Origin: Candidatus Ideonella esbjergensis
GTDB lineage: Bacteria > Pseudomonadota > Gammaproteobacteria > Burkholderiales > Burkholderiaceae_C
Length of the DNA: 64,000 bases
Direction: 5' to 3'
NCBI GenBank assembly: GCA_016710065.1
Contig: JADJLP010000001.1
Location: 1,178,001 to 1,242,000, forward strand
The number at the start of each line of letters is the position of its first letter. Positions within the stretch are counted from its first letter, which is position 1. Both the position numbers and the translations under genes were made by a program. Below are positions 39,600 through 49,475 of this stretch, piece by piece. The notes under the pieces were generated by a model that had not been told where the DNA came from, made no database searches, and worked only from the letters and a program-made list of their open reading frames with translations.

Positions 39600-39657
39600 G
39601 CATCCCTGAGGCGCCACCCCCAGGCACCGACCTGAGTTGTTGAGGAGCTTTTGACCC

Positions 39658-40530
39658 ATGAGCTGGCTTGAAAAACTGCTGCCCCCGAAGATCCAGCAAT
39701 CCGACCCGAGCGAGCGCCGCTCGGTACCGGAAGGACTGTGGATCAAATGCCCCTCCTGCGAGTCGGTGCTCTACAAGACCGACCTCGAGCAGAACCTCAA
39801 CGTCTGCCCCAAGTGCGACCACCACCACCGCATCGGCGCCCGTGCTCGGCTTGATGCCTTCCTGGATGCCGAAGGCCGCTACGAGATCGGTCACGAGGTG
39901 TTGCCGGTCGATGCCCTGAAGTTCCGCGACAGCAAGAAGTACCCCGAGCGCCTCAAGGCCGCGATGGAAGCCACTGGCGAGACCGACGCGCTGGTCGTGA
40001 TGGGTGGCGCGGTGATGAGCGTGCCCGTGGTGGTCGCCTGCTTCGAGTTCGACTTCATGGGCGGCTCCATGGGATCGGTGGTGGGTGAGCGTTTCGTGCG
40101 CGGCGTGGAAACCGCCGTCGAGCAGAAGGTGCCTTTCGTGAGCTTCACCGCCACGGGAGGTGCGCGCATGCAGGAAGGCCTGTTCAGCCTGTTCCAGATG
40201 GCCAAGACCAACGCCTCGCTGACGCGCCTGGCCAAGGCCGGCCTGCCCTACATCAGCGTGCTCACCGACCCGACCATGGGTGGCGTTTCGGCCAGCTTTG
40301 CCTTCGTGGGTGACGTGGTGATCGCCGAGCCCAAGGCGCTGATCGGCTTCGCCGGCCCGCGCGTGATCGAGAATACCGTGCGCGAGAAGCTGCCCGAGGG
40401 CTTCCAGCGCGCCGAGTTCCTGATGGGCACCGGCGCCATCGACATGATCATCGACCGCCGCCAACTGCGCACCACCATCGCCCACCAGTTGGCCATGCTG
40501 CAAGGCCAGAGCGCGGACGCGGTGGCCTGA
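39658..40530 (+). CDS. accD: acetyl-CoA carboxylase carboxyltransferase beta subunit
   Basis: A 290-residue subunit of the malonyl-CoA-forming enzyme. The N-terminal zinc ribbon has Cys31, Cys34, Cys50 and Cys53 (CPSC ... CPKC). The crotonase-type carboxyltransferase domain includes FTATGGARMQEGLFSL and LTDPTMGGVSASFAFVGD. It works with AccA, not seen here. It follows trpA by 58 bases and ends at a clear terminator, separating it from folC. Confidence 0.97.
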   Translation: MSWLEKLLPPKIQQSDPSERRSVPEGLWIKCPSCESVLYKTDLEQNLNVCPKCDHHHRIGARARLDAFLDAEGRYEIGHEVLPVDALKFRDSKKYPERLKAAMEATGETDALVVMGGAVMSVPVVVACFEFDFMGGSMGSVVGERFVRGVETAVEQKVPFVSFTATGGARMQEGLFSLFQMAKTNASLTRLAKAGLPYISVLTDPTMGGVSASFAFVGDVVIAEPKALIGFAGPRVIENTVREKLPEGFQRAEFLMGTGAIDMIIDRRQLRTTIAHQLAMLQGQSADAVA

Positions 40531-40554
40531 CGCGCCCACCTCCCAGATCCCCCC

Positions 40555-40589
40555 GCGGCGCCCTGCAACCAGGGTGCCGCTTTGTTTTC
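40555..40589 (+). terminator. intrinsic terminator between accD and folC
   Basis: Arms GCGGCGCCCTG and CAGGGTGCCGC pair with one G-T mismatch around a CAAC loop, followed by TTTGTTTT. It lies 24 bases after the accD stop and 18 before the folC start. Confidence 0.85.
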
Positions 40590-40607
40590 TGGCCCCCTCC
40601 CAAGACC

Positions 40608-41900
40608 GTGACCCTGCCCCAAACCCTGGCCGAGTGGCTCGCCCACTGCGAGCGCCTGCACCCGACCGAGATCGAGATGACGCTGGAGCGAGTGCGCACC
40701 GTGCGCACTCGCCTGGGCCTGTGCTTCGACGTACCGGTGATCAGCGTGGCCGGCACCAACGGCAAGGGTTCCACCTGCGCCATGATCGACAGCATGGCAC
40801 GCGCCGCTGGCTACCGCGTGGGGCTGTTCAGCAAGCCGCACCTGGTGCACTTCGAAGAGCGCTGCCGCATCAACGGCGAGATGGTGGATGGCGAGAGCCT
40901 GGCGCCGCATTTCGCCGGCGTGGAAGCCGCGCGTGGTGACATCACGCTGACCTATTTCGAGTTCACACTGCTGGCCATCGCCCGCCGCATGGCTGTCGAA
41001 CCGCTGGACCTGGTGGTGCTGGAAGTGGGCCTTGGCGGCCGGCTGGATGCGGTGAATGCCTTCGATGCCGATTGCGCCGTCATCACCAGCGTCGACATCG
41101 ACCACGTGGACTACCTGGGCCACGACCGCGAGAGCATAGGCAGCGAGAAGGCGGGCATCCTGCGCGCGGGCGTTCCAGCCATCATTGCCGACCCCATGCC
41201 ACCGCAGAGCGTGGTTGACGTGGGCGAGGCGCTGGGCGCTGATTTGTGGCTCGTGGGCCGCGATTTCAACACCGCCGGCGACAAGCAGCAGTGGTCGTGG
41301 AGCGGGCGTGGGCGGCGCTACCACGCACTGGCCTACCCGGCGCTGCGTGGTGCCAACCAACTCGTCAACGCGGCGGGCGCCATTGCGGCGTTGGAGGCCC
41401 TGCGCGAGCGCGTGCCGGTGAACGCCCAGGCGGTGCGCCTGGGCCTGGCCACGGTGGAGTTGCCGGGCCGCTTCCAGATCGTGCCGGGCCAGCCCGCCCT
41501 GGTGCTGGACGTGGCCCACAACGCGCAGAGCGTGGCGGCGCTGGCCCTCAACCTGGATCAGATGGGCTACTACCCGCGCACCCATGCGGTGTTTGGTGCC
41601 ATGCACGACAAGGACCTGCAGGCCGTGGTGGGCCGCATGGCCCCGCTGGTGGACGCGTGGCACCTGACCGACCTGCCTTTGCCGCGCGCCGCCAAGGCCC
41701 AGGCGTTGGCCGCCGTGGTGGCCGATGTAACGGGGGGCAAAGGCTTCACGCGTTGCCATGCCAACCCCGAAGAAGCACTGGTGGCCATCGTGGCCGTGGC
41801 AGACCCCGCTGATAGAATCGTGGTCTTCGGCTCGTTCTACACCGTGGGCGGCGTGCTGAAGAAGGGTTTGCCTCGTTTGGGTGCTCCTCACCAGACTTGA
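40608..41900 (+). CDS. folC: bifunctional folylpolyglutamate synthase/dihydrofolate synthase
   Basis: A 430-residue Mur-ligase-like enzyme that joins dihydropteroate and glutamate and extends the glutamate tail of folates. The ATP loop VAGTNGKGST is at 48-57, and the KPHLVHFEERCRINGE folate loop, GLGGRLDAVNAFDAD and DVAHNAQS of the C-domain are present. The start is GTG at 40608, shortly after the accD terminator; no ATG gives a complete N-terminus. The next gene, a SPOR protein, starts 54 bases after the stop. Confidence 0.95.
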   Translation: MTLPQTLAEWLAHCERLHPTEIEMTLERVRTVRTRLGLCFDVPVISVAGTNGKGSTCAMIDSMARAAGYRVGLFSKPHLVHFEERCRINGEMVDGESLAPHFAGVEAARGDITLTYFEFTLLAIARRMAVEPLDLVVLEVGLGGRLDAVNAFDADCAVITSVDIDHVDYLGHDRESIGSEKAGILRAGVPAIIADPMPPQSVVDVGEALGADLWLVGRDFNTAGDKQQWSWSGRGRRYHALAYPALRGANQLVNAAGAIAALEALRERVPVNAQAVRLGLATVELPGRFQIVPGQPALVLDVAHNAQSVAALALNLDQMGYYPRTHAVFGAMHDKDLQAVVGRMAPLVDAWHLTDLPLPRAAKAQALAAVVADVTGGKGFTRCHANPEEALVAIVAVADPADRIVVFGSFYTVGGVLKKGLPRLGAPHQT

Positions 41901-41953
41901 AACCCGGGCCAGCCGGTCCTGACGAACCTGCTCCGCCACACTCGCTGCCACGC

Positions 41954-42748
41954 ATGGGTCTGTTCTCGAAATTCAAGTTCGGTTCCAAGTCGCCTGCGGG
42001 CCAGGTGCCCGCATCTGGGGCTAGCTCGGAATCCAGCGATGTTGTCCGCGAAGCGCGTGTGCGTGCCCGCCGACGCCTCATCGGCGCCAGCCTGTTGCTG
42101 GGTGTGGGCATCGTTGGCTTTCCGCTGCTGTTCGAGAGCCGTCCTCGTCCCATCCCGGTCGATATCCCCATCGATATTCCTGCACGTGAGGGCGTGGCTC
42201 CGCTGGTGCCGCCCGCCGCGCGGGCTACCCCTATACGGGCGCAGACCGCCGCAGCGCGTGGCGTGGAGCAAGTGTTGGCCGCGACCGAGACCGACATGGT
42301 CGAGGCTGCCCCGCCCGCGTCCCCTGCCAAGCCTGCAGCCGAGAAGACCAGCGCCGCCAAGCCTGAAACCAAGCCCCTTGCACCCAAGTCGGCCGCAAGC
42401 AAACCCGAGTCCAAGTCGGTGGAGCCCAAGCCGGTGGAGCACAAGCCCGACCCCAAGCCGTCGCCGGCCAAACCAGACGCGAAGGCCGCCGCCAAGCCTG
42501 CCGAGCACGTGACCGAAGAGGGCCGCTTCGTGGTGCAGATTGGCGCCTTTGCCGAGGTCACCAGCGCCCGCGAGGCGCGCATGAAGGTGGAGGGCATGGG
42601 CCTGAAGACCTACACGCAGGTGATCGAGTCGGCCACGGGCCGGCGCATCCGCGTGCGGGTGGGCCCGTACGCCAGCAAGGCTGAAGCGGAAAAGGCGGCA
42701 TCGCGCATCAAGTCCGGTGGCCTGCAGGCCGCCGTGCTGTTGCTGTGA
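41954..42748 (+). CDS. SPOR-domain inner-membrane protein
   Basis: A 264-residue bitopic protein: cytoplasmic N-terminus (MGLFSKFKFGSKSP), arginine-rich RVRARRRL ahead of a single transmembrane helix (about 47-64, LIGASLLLGVGIVGFPLLF), a long periplasmic linker rich in Pro, Lys and Ala (KPETKPLAPKSAASKPESKS type), and a SPOR domain at about 190-264 (GRFVVQIGAFAEVTSAREAR, RIRVRVGPYASKAEAEKAA). SPOR domains bind denuded peptidoglycan at the septum, so a DedD/FtsN-like division role is likely. The start after folC is the ATG at 41954. Its position between folC and cvpA matches DedD in many proteobacteria. Confidence 0.9.
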   Translation: MGLFSKFKFGSKSPAGQVPASGASSESSDVVREARVRARRRLIGASLLLGVGIVGFPLLFESRPRPIPVDIPIDIPAREGVAPLVPPAARATPIRAQTAAARGVEQVLAATETDMVEAAPPASPAKPAAEKTSAAKPETKPLAPKSAASKPESKSVEPKPVEHKPDPKPSPAKPDAKAAAKPAEHVTEEGRFVVQIGAFAEVTSAREARMKVEGMGLKTYTQVIESATGRRIRVRVGPYASKAEAEKAASRIKSGGLQAAVLLL

Positions 42749-42763
42749 CTTTGGCGCCTCGCC

Positions 42764-43308
42764 ATGGAATCGCTTCCCGCCTGGGCGCCTCTCGACTGGG
42801 CCATGCTCGCCGTGCTGGCCATTTCGGTACTGGTGGGCTTGTGGCGCGGCCTCGTTTACGAGTTGCTCTCCCTGGCCGGATGGCTGGTGGCCTGGTTCGT
42901 GGCACAGCGCTGGGGCGCTGGCCTGACCGAGAGCCTGCCACTGGGCATGCTAGGTTCGGCCTCGCGGGCAGGCGTCAGCTTTGCGGTGGTGTTCATCGCC
43001 ACCCTGATCGTCTGGTCGCTGTTGGCCAAGTTGGTGCGCATGCTGATCTCCGCCACACCACTGCAACTTTTCGACCGCGTGCTGGGTGCCGGCTTTGGCC
43101 TGCTGCGTGGCCTGCTGATCTTGCTGGTGGCCGCCACGCTGTTGGCTCTCACGCCTTACTCCAAGGCGCCCTGGTGGCAGGCTTCACGCGGTGCGGCGTG
43201 GCTAGGGCAGGCGGCGGAGGTGCTCAGGCCTCTGTGGCCCGATTCGCCCAAGCCTTCCGACAGCGCCAGACCGATTTCATCTTTCACTTTTCAGGACGGT
43301 TTACACCC

Positions 43309-43330
<22 letters not shown>
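42764..43330 (+). CDS. cvpA: CvpA family membrane protein
   Basis: A 188-residue protein with four predicted membrane helices (about 10-30, 35-52, 68-90 and 108-130) and the CvpA signature FGLLRGLLILLVA after LFDRVLGAGF. CvpA was first linked to colicin V export and is widely found upstream of purF; its molecular function is unsettled, with links to envelope stress tolerance. Here it ends 22 bases inside purF in another frame, and its last residues (FQDGLHPCAASLV) are probably not conserved. It starts 15 bases after the SPOR gene. Confidence 0.9.
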
Positions 43331-44832
<1,502 letters not shown>

Positions 44833-44852
44833 AAACGAACCCTGATCTCCGC

Positions 44853-46265
44853 ATGAGCAACGCATCTGAAATCCACACCCACGTCCGCACCCGCATCGCG
44901 CCATCGCCCACCGGCTTTCTGCACCTGGGCACCGCGCGCACGGCACTCTATTCTTGGGCCTATGCCCGCCACCACGGTGGTGAGTTCGTGCTGCGCATCG
45001 AAGACACCGACGTGGCCCGCTCCACGCAGGATTCGGTCGACCAGATCCTGCAATCCATGCACTGGTTGGGCCTGAACTACGACGAAGGCCCGATCTACCA
45101 GATGCAGCGTCTGGACCGCTATGCCGAGGTGATAGCGCGCATGCTGGACGAGGGCACGGCCTACCGCTGCTACACCACGCCCCAAGAGCTCGATGCGCTG
45201 CGCGAGCAGCAAAAGGCCAAGGGCGAGAAGACAGGCTATGACAGCCGCTGGCGCCCCGCGCCTGGCAAGACCTTGCCGCGCGTGCCCGAGGGCGTGAAGC
45301 CGGTGATCCGATTCGCCAACCCGCTCGACGGCGAGGTGCGCTGGGACGATCTGGTCAAGGGTCCGATCAGTATCGGCAACCGCGAGATCGACGACCTCAT
45401 CATCGCCCGTGCCGATGGTGTGCCCACCTACAACTTTGCCGTGGTGGTGGACGACTGGGACATGGCGATCACGCATGTATTCCGCGGTGACGAGCACATC
45501 AACAATACGCCCTGGCAGATCAACATCTACCGCGCACTGGGTGCGCCACTGCCGCTGTTTGGCCATTTGCCGGTGATCCTGGGTGACGACGGCCAGAAGC
45601 TTTCCAAGCGCCGCGGCGCGGTGGCCGTGTCGGCCTACGAGGACGAAGGCTACCTGCCCGAGGCCATGCTGAACTACCTGGCACGCCTGGGCTGGAGCCA
45701 TGGCGACGACGAGATCTTCAGCAGCGCACAGATGGTCAGCTGGTTCGACGGCTCCCACCTGTCCAAGAGCCCCGCGCAATGGGATGCCGCCAAGCTGGCC
45801 TGGGTCAACGCGCAGCACTTGAAGCAGGCCGATGACGCACGCCTGGCTGCGCTGGTGGCCAGGCAACTGCAGCGCCGCAACTTGGTGGCCTCGGACGAAG
45901 GGCAACTGGCCGCGATGTGCGCACTTTTCAAGGACCGCTGCACCACCACTGCCGAGTTGGCCGACTGGCTGGCGATGTATTTCGCGCCGGTCACGCCGAC
46001 CGCAGAAGACCTGGCCCAGCACGTGACCGACGCGGTGAAGCCCGCGCTGCAGTCGCTGGTTCTGCGCTTGGCCGATGTGGTCTGGGAAAAGGCCGGCATC
46101 GCCCAGGCCATCAAGGACACGCTGGCGGAGCACAAGCTGAAAATGCCGCAACTGGCGCATGCCGTGCGCGTGCTGGTGTGCGGCCGTGCGCAGACGCCAT
46201 CGGTGGACGCGGTGCTGGCACTGTTTGCTCGTGAAGACGTGCTGGCGCGCTTGCAACGGGCCTGA
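44853..46265 (+). CDS. gltX: glutamyl-tRNA synthetase
   Basis: A 470-residue class I aminoacyl-tRNA synthetase charging tRNA-Glu. The HIGH-type motif is in IAPSPTGFLHLGTARTAL and the KMSKS-type motif in DGQKLSKRRGAVA; RIEDTDVARST is the conserved glutamate-pocket segment. The C-terminal helical anticodon-binding domain covers about 330-470. The zinc-binding cysteines of the E. coli enzyme are not evident in the CYTTPQELDALREQQKAKGE region, a common variation. It ends about 100 bases before a tRNA cluster that includes its substrate tRNA-Glu, and the cluster promoter overlaps its 3' end. Confidence 0.97.
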   Translation: MSNASEIHTHVRTRIAPSPTGFLHLGTARTALYSWAYARHHGGEFVLRIEDTDVARSTQDSVDQILQSMHWLGLNYDEGPIYQMQRLDRYAEVIARMLDEGTAYRCYTTPQELDALREQQKAKGEKTGYDSRWRPAPGKTLPRVPEGVKPVIRFANPLDGEVRWDDLVKGPISIGNREIDDLIIARADGVPTYNFAVVVDDWDMAITHVFRGDEHINNTPWQINIYRALGAPLPLFGHLPVILGDDGQKLSKRRGAVAVSAYEDEGYLPEAMLNYLARLGWSHGDDEIFSSAQMVSWFDGSHLSKSPAQWDAAKLAWVNAQHLKQADDARLAALVARQLQRRNLVASDEGQLAAMCALFKDRCTTTAELADWLAMYFAPVTPTAEDLAQHVTDAVKPALQSLVLRLADVVWEKAGIAQAIKDTLAEHKLKMPQLAHAVRVLVCGRAQTPSVDAVLALFAREDVLARLQRA

Positions 46266-46280
46266 AATTCGGTATATACT
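46251..46280 (+). promoter_or_regulatory. predicted promoter of the tRNA-Ala/Glu/Asp cluster
   Basis: TTGCAA (46251-46256) inside the last gltX codons, an 18-base spacer and TATACT (46275-46280; TATATA two bases earlier gives 16). Transcription would start about 80 bases before tRNA-Ala. It is the only AT-rich -10-like element in this gap. Confidence 0.55.
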
Positions 46281-46364
46281 CTTGGTCTTGCTTGAACGGC
46301 GTAGCCGATTGAAGTGAATCAAACAAGGCGGTCTGAAAAGGCCGCAACTTTGGTTGACCGAAAT

Positions 46365-46440
<76 letters not shown>

Positions 46441-46478
46441 AGTCTGGTGGCGTCGTTCAGAGCACGGACAAGTCCCAT

Positions 46479-46554
46479 GCGCCCTTCGTCTAGAGGCCTA
46501 GGACACCACCCTTTCACGGTGGCTACAGGGGTTCGAATCCCCTAGGGCGTACCA
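46479..46554 (+). tRNA. tRNA-Glu (anticodon TTC)
   Basis: A 76-base cloverleaf with encoded CCA. Acceptor GCGCCCT/AGGGCGT has a first G-T pair; anticodon stem CCACC/GGTGG encloses CTTTCAC with TTC in the middle; the T-arm has GGGGTTCGAATCCCC. It lies 38 bases after tRNA-Ala and is the substrate of the upstream GltX. Confidence 0.96.
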
Positions 46555-46649
46555 AGTTTGCAAAGGCTCCGGCCAATGCGGGTTTGGAACACAGGCTGTT
46601 GATGCCTGAAGATGTTCAGCAATGAGCCGCTTGAAGTTCAGCACCACGC

Positions 46650-46726
46650 GGAGTGGTAGTTCAGTTGGTTAGAATACCGGCCTGTCACGCCGGGGGTCGC
46701 GGGTTCGAGTCCCGTCCACTCCGCCA
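46650..46726 (+). tRNA. tRNA-Asp (anticodon GTC)
   Basis: A 77-base cloverleaf with encoded CCA. Acceptor GGAGTGG/CCACTCC; anticodon stem CCGGC/GCCGG around CTGTCAC with GTC; T-arm GCGGGTTCGAGTCCCGT. It is 95 bases after tRNA-Glu and directly before a terminator, so it probably closes a three-tRNA transcript. Confidence 0.96.
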
Positions 46727-46734
46727 AGTATTTG

Positions 46735-46773
46735 AAAAGTCCTTGTGGTTCATGCAACCCCAAGGACTTTTTT
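46735..46773 (+). terminator. intrinsic terminator of the tRNA cluster
   Basis: An 11-bp outer stem AAAAGTCCTTG / CAAGGACTTTT, an inner GGTT/AACC pairing and a run of T. It begins 9 bases after the tRNA-Asp CCA end. Confidence 0.9.
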
Positions 46774-46821
46774 CTTTTTCGGCGGCAGTTTGCGCCTCAT
46801 CTCCAACTGTCTGCGTGTCAT

Positions 46822-48048
46822 ATGCCCGCCCACGACCCAAAGAAAGCCCCCACCGTTGAGACCCTGATCGAGGCGCCGGTGAAGCTGGCCACGGCGGCCG
46901 TCTCCGATACCAACAAGTTGCTCAGGCAAAGCGGCGCCATGGTCACGGGCCAGGGCCTGGTGAGCGGCGTGTTCGCGGCCACGCTGGGCTTGCTGTGCCT
47001 GCTGGGCGTGCTGGGCGTGCTGGCGTTTCACTTTCCGCAGTACCTCACCACGCCCGAGCTGCGCCACGTGTATTCGGTGGACACCCTGCGCCAGGTGCTG
47101 ATGGCCAGCCTGATGATTGCCGGCAGTGTCTCGCTGGTGAACGTGCTGCTGGGGCGCTTTCGCAGTCTCAACCTCGCGGCCCTGGCCTTGGTGGCCTTGG
47201 CCTTGGCCCTGGGCGGTGCGCGCGTGCCGGTGGCTGATTTTCCCGACCACACGCCCTACATCGGGCTCGACTGGTTCATCCTCGATCTGCTGGGCTCCAC
47301 CACCATCTTCCTGCTGATCGAGAAGCTGTTCCCGCTCTACAAGGGCCAGCCCATCTTCCGCACCGAGTGGCAGACCGATCTGGTGCACTTCGCCTTCAAC
47401 CATTTCGTGGTCGGGCTGGTGCTGCTGACGGTGAACTTCTTCATCCACCGCCTGTTCGGCTGGCTGGTGTCGGGCGGGGTGCAGGGCTGGGTGCAGGGGC
47501 TGCCATTTCTGCCGGCGGTGCTGCTGTGCATCCTAGCCGCCGACATGGTGCAGTACTGGGCGCACCGCGGCTACCACGAGATCCCGCTGCTGTGGCGCTT
47601 TCACTCGGTGCACCACAGCGTGAAATCGATGGACTGGCTGGCCGGTTCGCGCCAGCACATCCTGGAGCTGATCGTCACGCGCGTGGGCGTACTGGGCATC
47701 ATCTACGTGATGGGCTTTTCCAAGGACGTGATGGACGTGTACATCATCGTGGTGGGCTTCCAGGCGGTGTTCAACCACGCCAACGTGCACCTGCCCTGGG
47801 GGCCACTGAAGTACGTCATCGTCACGCCCGACTTTCACCATTGGCACCACTCGTCAGAAGAGGTGGCCATTGACCGCAACTATGCGGCGCACTACGCCTT
47901 TCTCGACTGGATCTTCGGCACCGCCATCAAGGGCCAGCAGGGCTTCCCCGCGCGCTACGGCGTGGTGGGCGACTACATGCCCGAAGGCTTCGTGAACCAG
48001 CAGCTGTTCCCGTTTCGCGGCTCGACTGAGCCCCGCGACGGCGCTTGA
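46822..48048 (+). CDS. fatty acid hydroxylase / sterol desaturase superfamily membrane protein
   Basis: A 408-residue di-iron membrane oxygenase-type protein. Histidine clusters of the superfamily are HRGYH (about 248-252), HSVHH (about 262-266), NHANVH and HHWHH (about 339-343). About 200 N-terminal residues hold several extra hydrophobic segments (near 50-75, 95-115, 122-140 and 155-175), making it longer than a minimal hydroxylase. The ATG at 46822 lies just after the tRNA terminator; the upstream in-frame ATG runs through that terminator and is rejected. The substrate is unknown: lipid, carotenoid or sterol-like hydroxylation are all possible. It converges with the EamA gene at a 9-base gap. 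Confidence 0.88.
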   Translation: MPAHDPKKAPTVETLIEAPVKLATAAVSDTNKLLRQSGAMVTGQGLVSGVFAATLGLLCLLGVLGVLAFHFPQYLTTPELRHVYSVDTLRQVLMASLMIAGSVSLVNVLLGRFRSLNLAALALVALALALGGARVPVADFPDHTPYIGLDWFILDLLGSTTIFLLIEKLFPLYKGQPIFRTEWQTDLVHFAFNHFVVGLVLLTVNFFIHRLFGWLVSGGVQGWVQGLPFLPAVLLCILAADMVQYWAHRGYHEIPLLWRFHSVHHSVKSMDWLAGSRQHILELIVTRVGVLGIIYVMGFSKDVMDVYIIVVGFQAVFNHANVHLPWGPLKYVIVTPDFHHWHHSSEEVAIDRNYAAHYAFLDWIFGTAIKGQQGFPARYGVVGDYMPEGFVNQQLFPFRGSTEPRDGA

Positions 48049-48057
48049 TGTGGGCGA

Positions 48058-48948
48058 TCAGGACAGCTTGCGGCGCGGCTTGATCAGGCCGGTGACCAGG
48101 CCTGTGCCCACCAGGATCACGCCACAGGCGCCCACCATGGTGGCGTTCACCGATTCGTTCAGGAACACCCAACCCCACAGCACGGCAAAAGCCGGGATCA
48201 GGAAGGTCACGCTCATGGCATTGGGCGCACCGATGCGGGCGATGAGCCGGAAATACAGCACATAGGCCACGCCGGTGCACAGAACGGCCAATGCCATCAC
48301 CGCAGCCCAGGCCGAGGCCCCCGGCGGGGTGGCTGGCCATTGCCAGATGGCCAGCGGCACCAGCAGGAGGCTGGCCGAGAGCTGGCTGCCACAAGCCAGC
48401 GCCATGGCAGGCACACCCACCAGGTAGCGGCGCGTGAAGCAACCCGAATAGCCGTACATGGCCGTGGCCGACAGGCAGGCCAGCACCGCCAGGCCAGGGC
48501 TGATGCCGCCGGTGTCGGTCTTGAAGCTGGCCCTGTCCCAGGCCAGCCACAGCACGCCGGCAAAGCCGATGGCCAGGCCGGCCAGCTTGTGGGGCGTGGG
48601 CTTGTCGGCCAGCCACCACCAGGCGATGAGCGCGCCCCACAGCGGCGTGGTGGCGTTGAAGACGGAAGAGAGACCGCCGGTGATGGCCAGCGCCGCCACG
48701 CCGTAGCACAGGAAGGGCAGGGCCGAGTTGGTGATGCCCACCAGCAGGATGGGCCGCCAGTGCTTGAGCAGGGCACCGCCTTCGTGCCGCCACAGCAGCA
48801 GCGGCAGCAGGAAGGCCGCCGCCCCCAGCACCCGCACGCCGCCCATTGCCACGGGCCCGAAGGCGCCGGCGCCCATGCGCATGAACAGAAACGATGCACC
48901 CCAAAGCGCCGCCAGCAGCAGCATCTCGAACAAATGGGCCAGGGACAT
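48058..48948 (-). CDS. DMT-superfamily (EamA) transporter
   Basis: A 296-residue inner-membrane protein with ten predicted helices in two EamA repeats (about 5-130 and 150-285). LLAALWGASFLFMRMG opens the first repeat, and AVLWGWVFLNESVNATMVGACGVILVG is the typical end of the second. Such carriers export amino acids, nucleosides or other metabolites; the substrate cannot be told. The ATG at 48948 (MSLAHLFEML) is chosen. It is the last gene of a reverse-strand unit after the Ada-AlkA fusion and ogt genes, 20 bases from ogt, so it may share the alkylation-repair transcript. Confidence 0.9.
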   Translation of the reverse strand: MSLAHLFEMLLLAALWGASFLFMRMGAGAFGPVAMGGVRVLGAAAFLLPLLLWRHEGGALLKHWRPILLVGITNSALPFLCYGVAALAITGGLSSVFNATTPLWGALIAWWWLADKPTPHKLAGLAIGFAGVLWLAWDRASFKTDTGGISPGLAVLACLSATAMYGYSGCFTRRYLVGVPAMALACGSQLSASLLLVPLAIWQWPATPPGASAWAAVMALAVLCTGVAYVLYFRLIARIGAPNAMSVTFLIPAFAVLWGWVFLNESVNATMVGACGVILVGTGLVTGLIKPRRKLS

Positions 48949-48968
48949 GGGGCTGTGGGGTGAGGGGT

Positions 48969-49475
48969 TCAGAAGGCCGCGCCTTCGCGCCGCAGCAAAT
49001 CGCGTTTGCGATCCAGCCCGCCAGCGTAACCGGTGAGTGCGCCTTGACGACCCAAGACCCTGTGGCAGGGCACGATGATGCTGACGGGGTTGCGGCCCAC
49101 CGCAGCTCCCACCGCGCGCGCAGCGGCCGGGCGGCCCAGGCGGGCAGCGATCTCGCCATAGCGGTCGGTGTGGCCGGCCGGGATGGTGCGCAAGGCCTGC
49201 CACACCGCTTGCTGGAAGGCCGTGCCGCCAGCGTCCAGCGGCACGCAGAAGTGTGCGGTGTGGCCGTCGAGCCAATAGGCGCTCAGCTCGTCACTGGCCT
49301 GGGCCAGCCAGCGCTGGCCGGGCTGCTCGGGTGCGCTCAAGGGGCCGGGGTGGTGGGCCTGGCCGTCGAACCACACCCCGCCCAGGCCTCGCGCCGTGGC
49401 GGCCGCGGTGACGGGGCCAAGAGGCGTGTCGAATCGGGTTTGCGCCACCCAGGGGCGCTGCTGCAACCAGCTCAT
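48969..49475 (-). CDS. ogt: methylated-DNA-[protein]-cysteine S-methyltransferase
   Basis: A 168-residue suicide enzyme that removes alkyl groups from O6-alkylguanine. The acceptor Cys137 is in IIVPCHRVLGRQGALTGYAGG; FQQAVWQALRTIPAGHTDRYGEIA is the DNA-binding helix-turn-helix. An Ogt-type N-domain (about 8-80) is present. The ATG overlaps the stop of the upstream Ada-AlkA gene by four bases (ATGA), so the two are translationally coupled. Together they cover O6-methylguanine, 3-methyladenine and phosphotriester damage. Confidence 0.95.
   Translation of the reverse strand: MSWLQQRPWVAQTRFDTPLGPVTAAATARGLGGVWFDGQAHHPGPLSAPEQPGQRWLAQASDELSAYWLDGHTAHFCVPLDAGGTAFQQAVWQALRTIPAGHTDRYGEIAARLGRPAAARAVGAAVGRNPVSIIVPCHRVLGRQGALTGYAGGLDRKRDLLRREGAAF

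Noticed and set aside
42745..43308. In-frame N-terminal extension of purF through cvpA
   Set aside because: PurF needs Cys2 exposed as nucleophile directly after the initiator Met; the extension has shadow composition and cvpA is well supported in its own frame.
46732..46821. Upstream ATG for the fatty acid hydroxylase-family gene
   Set aside because: The extra 30 residues would be encoded by the tRNA-cluster terminator hairpin; the ATG at 46822 lies after it.
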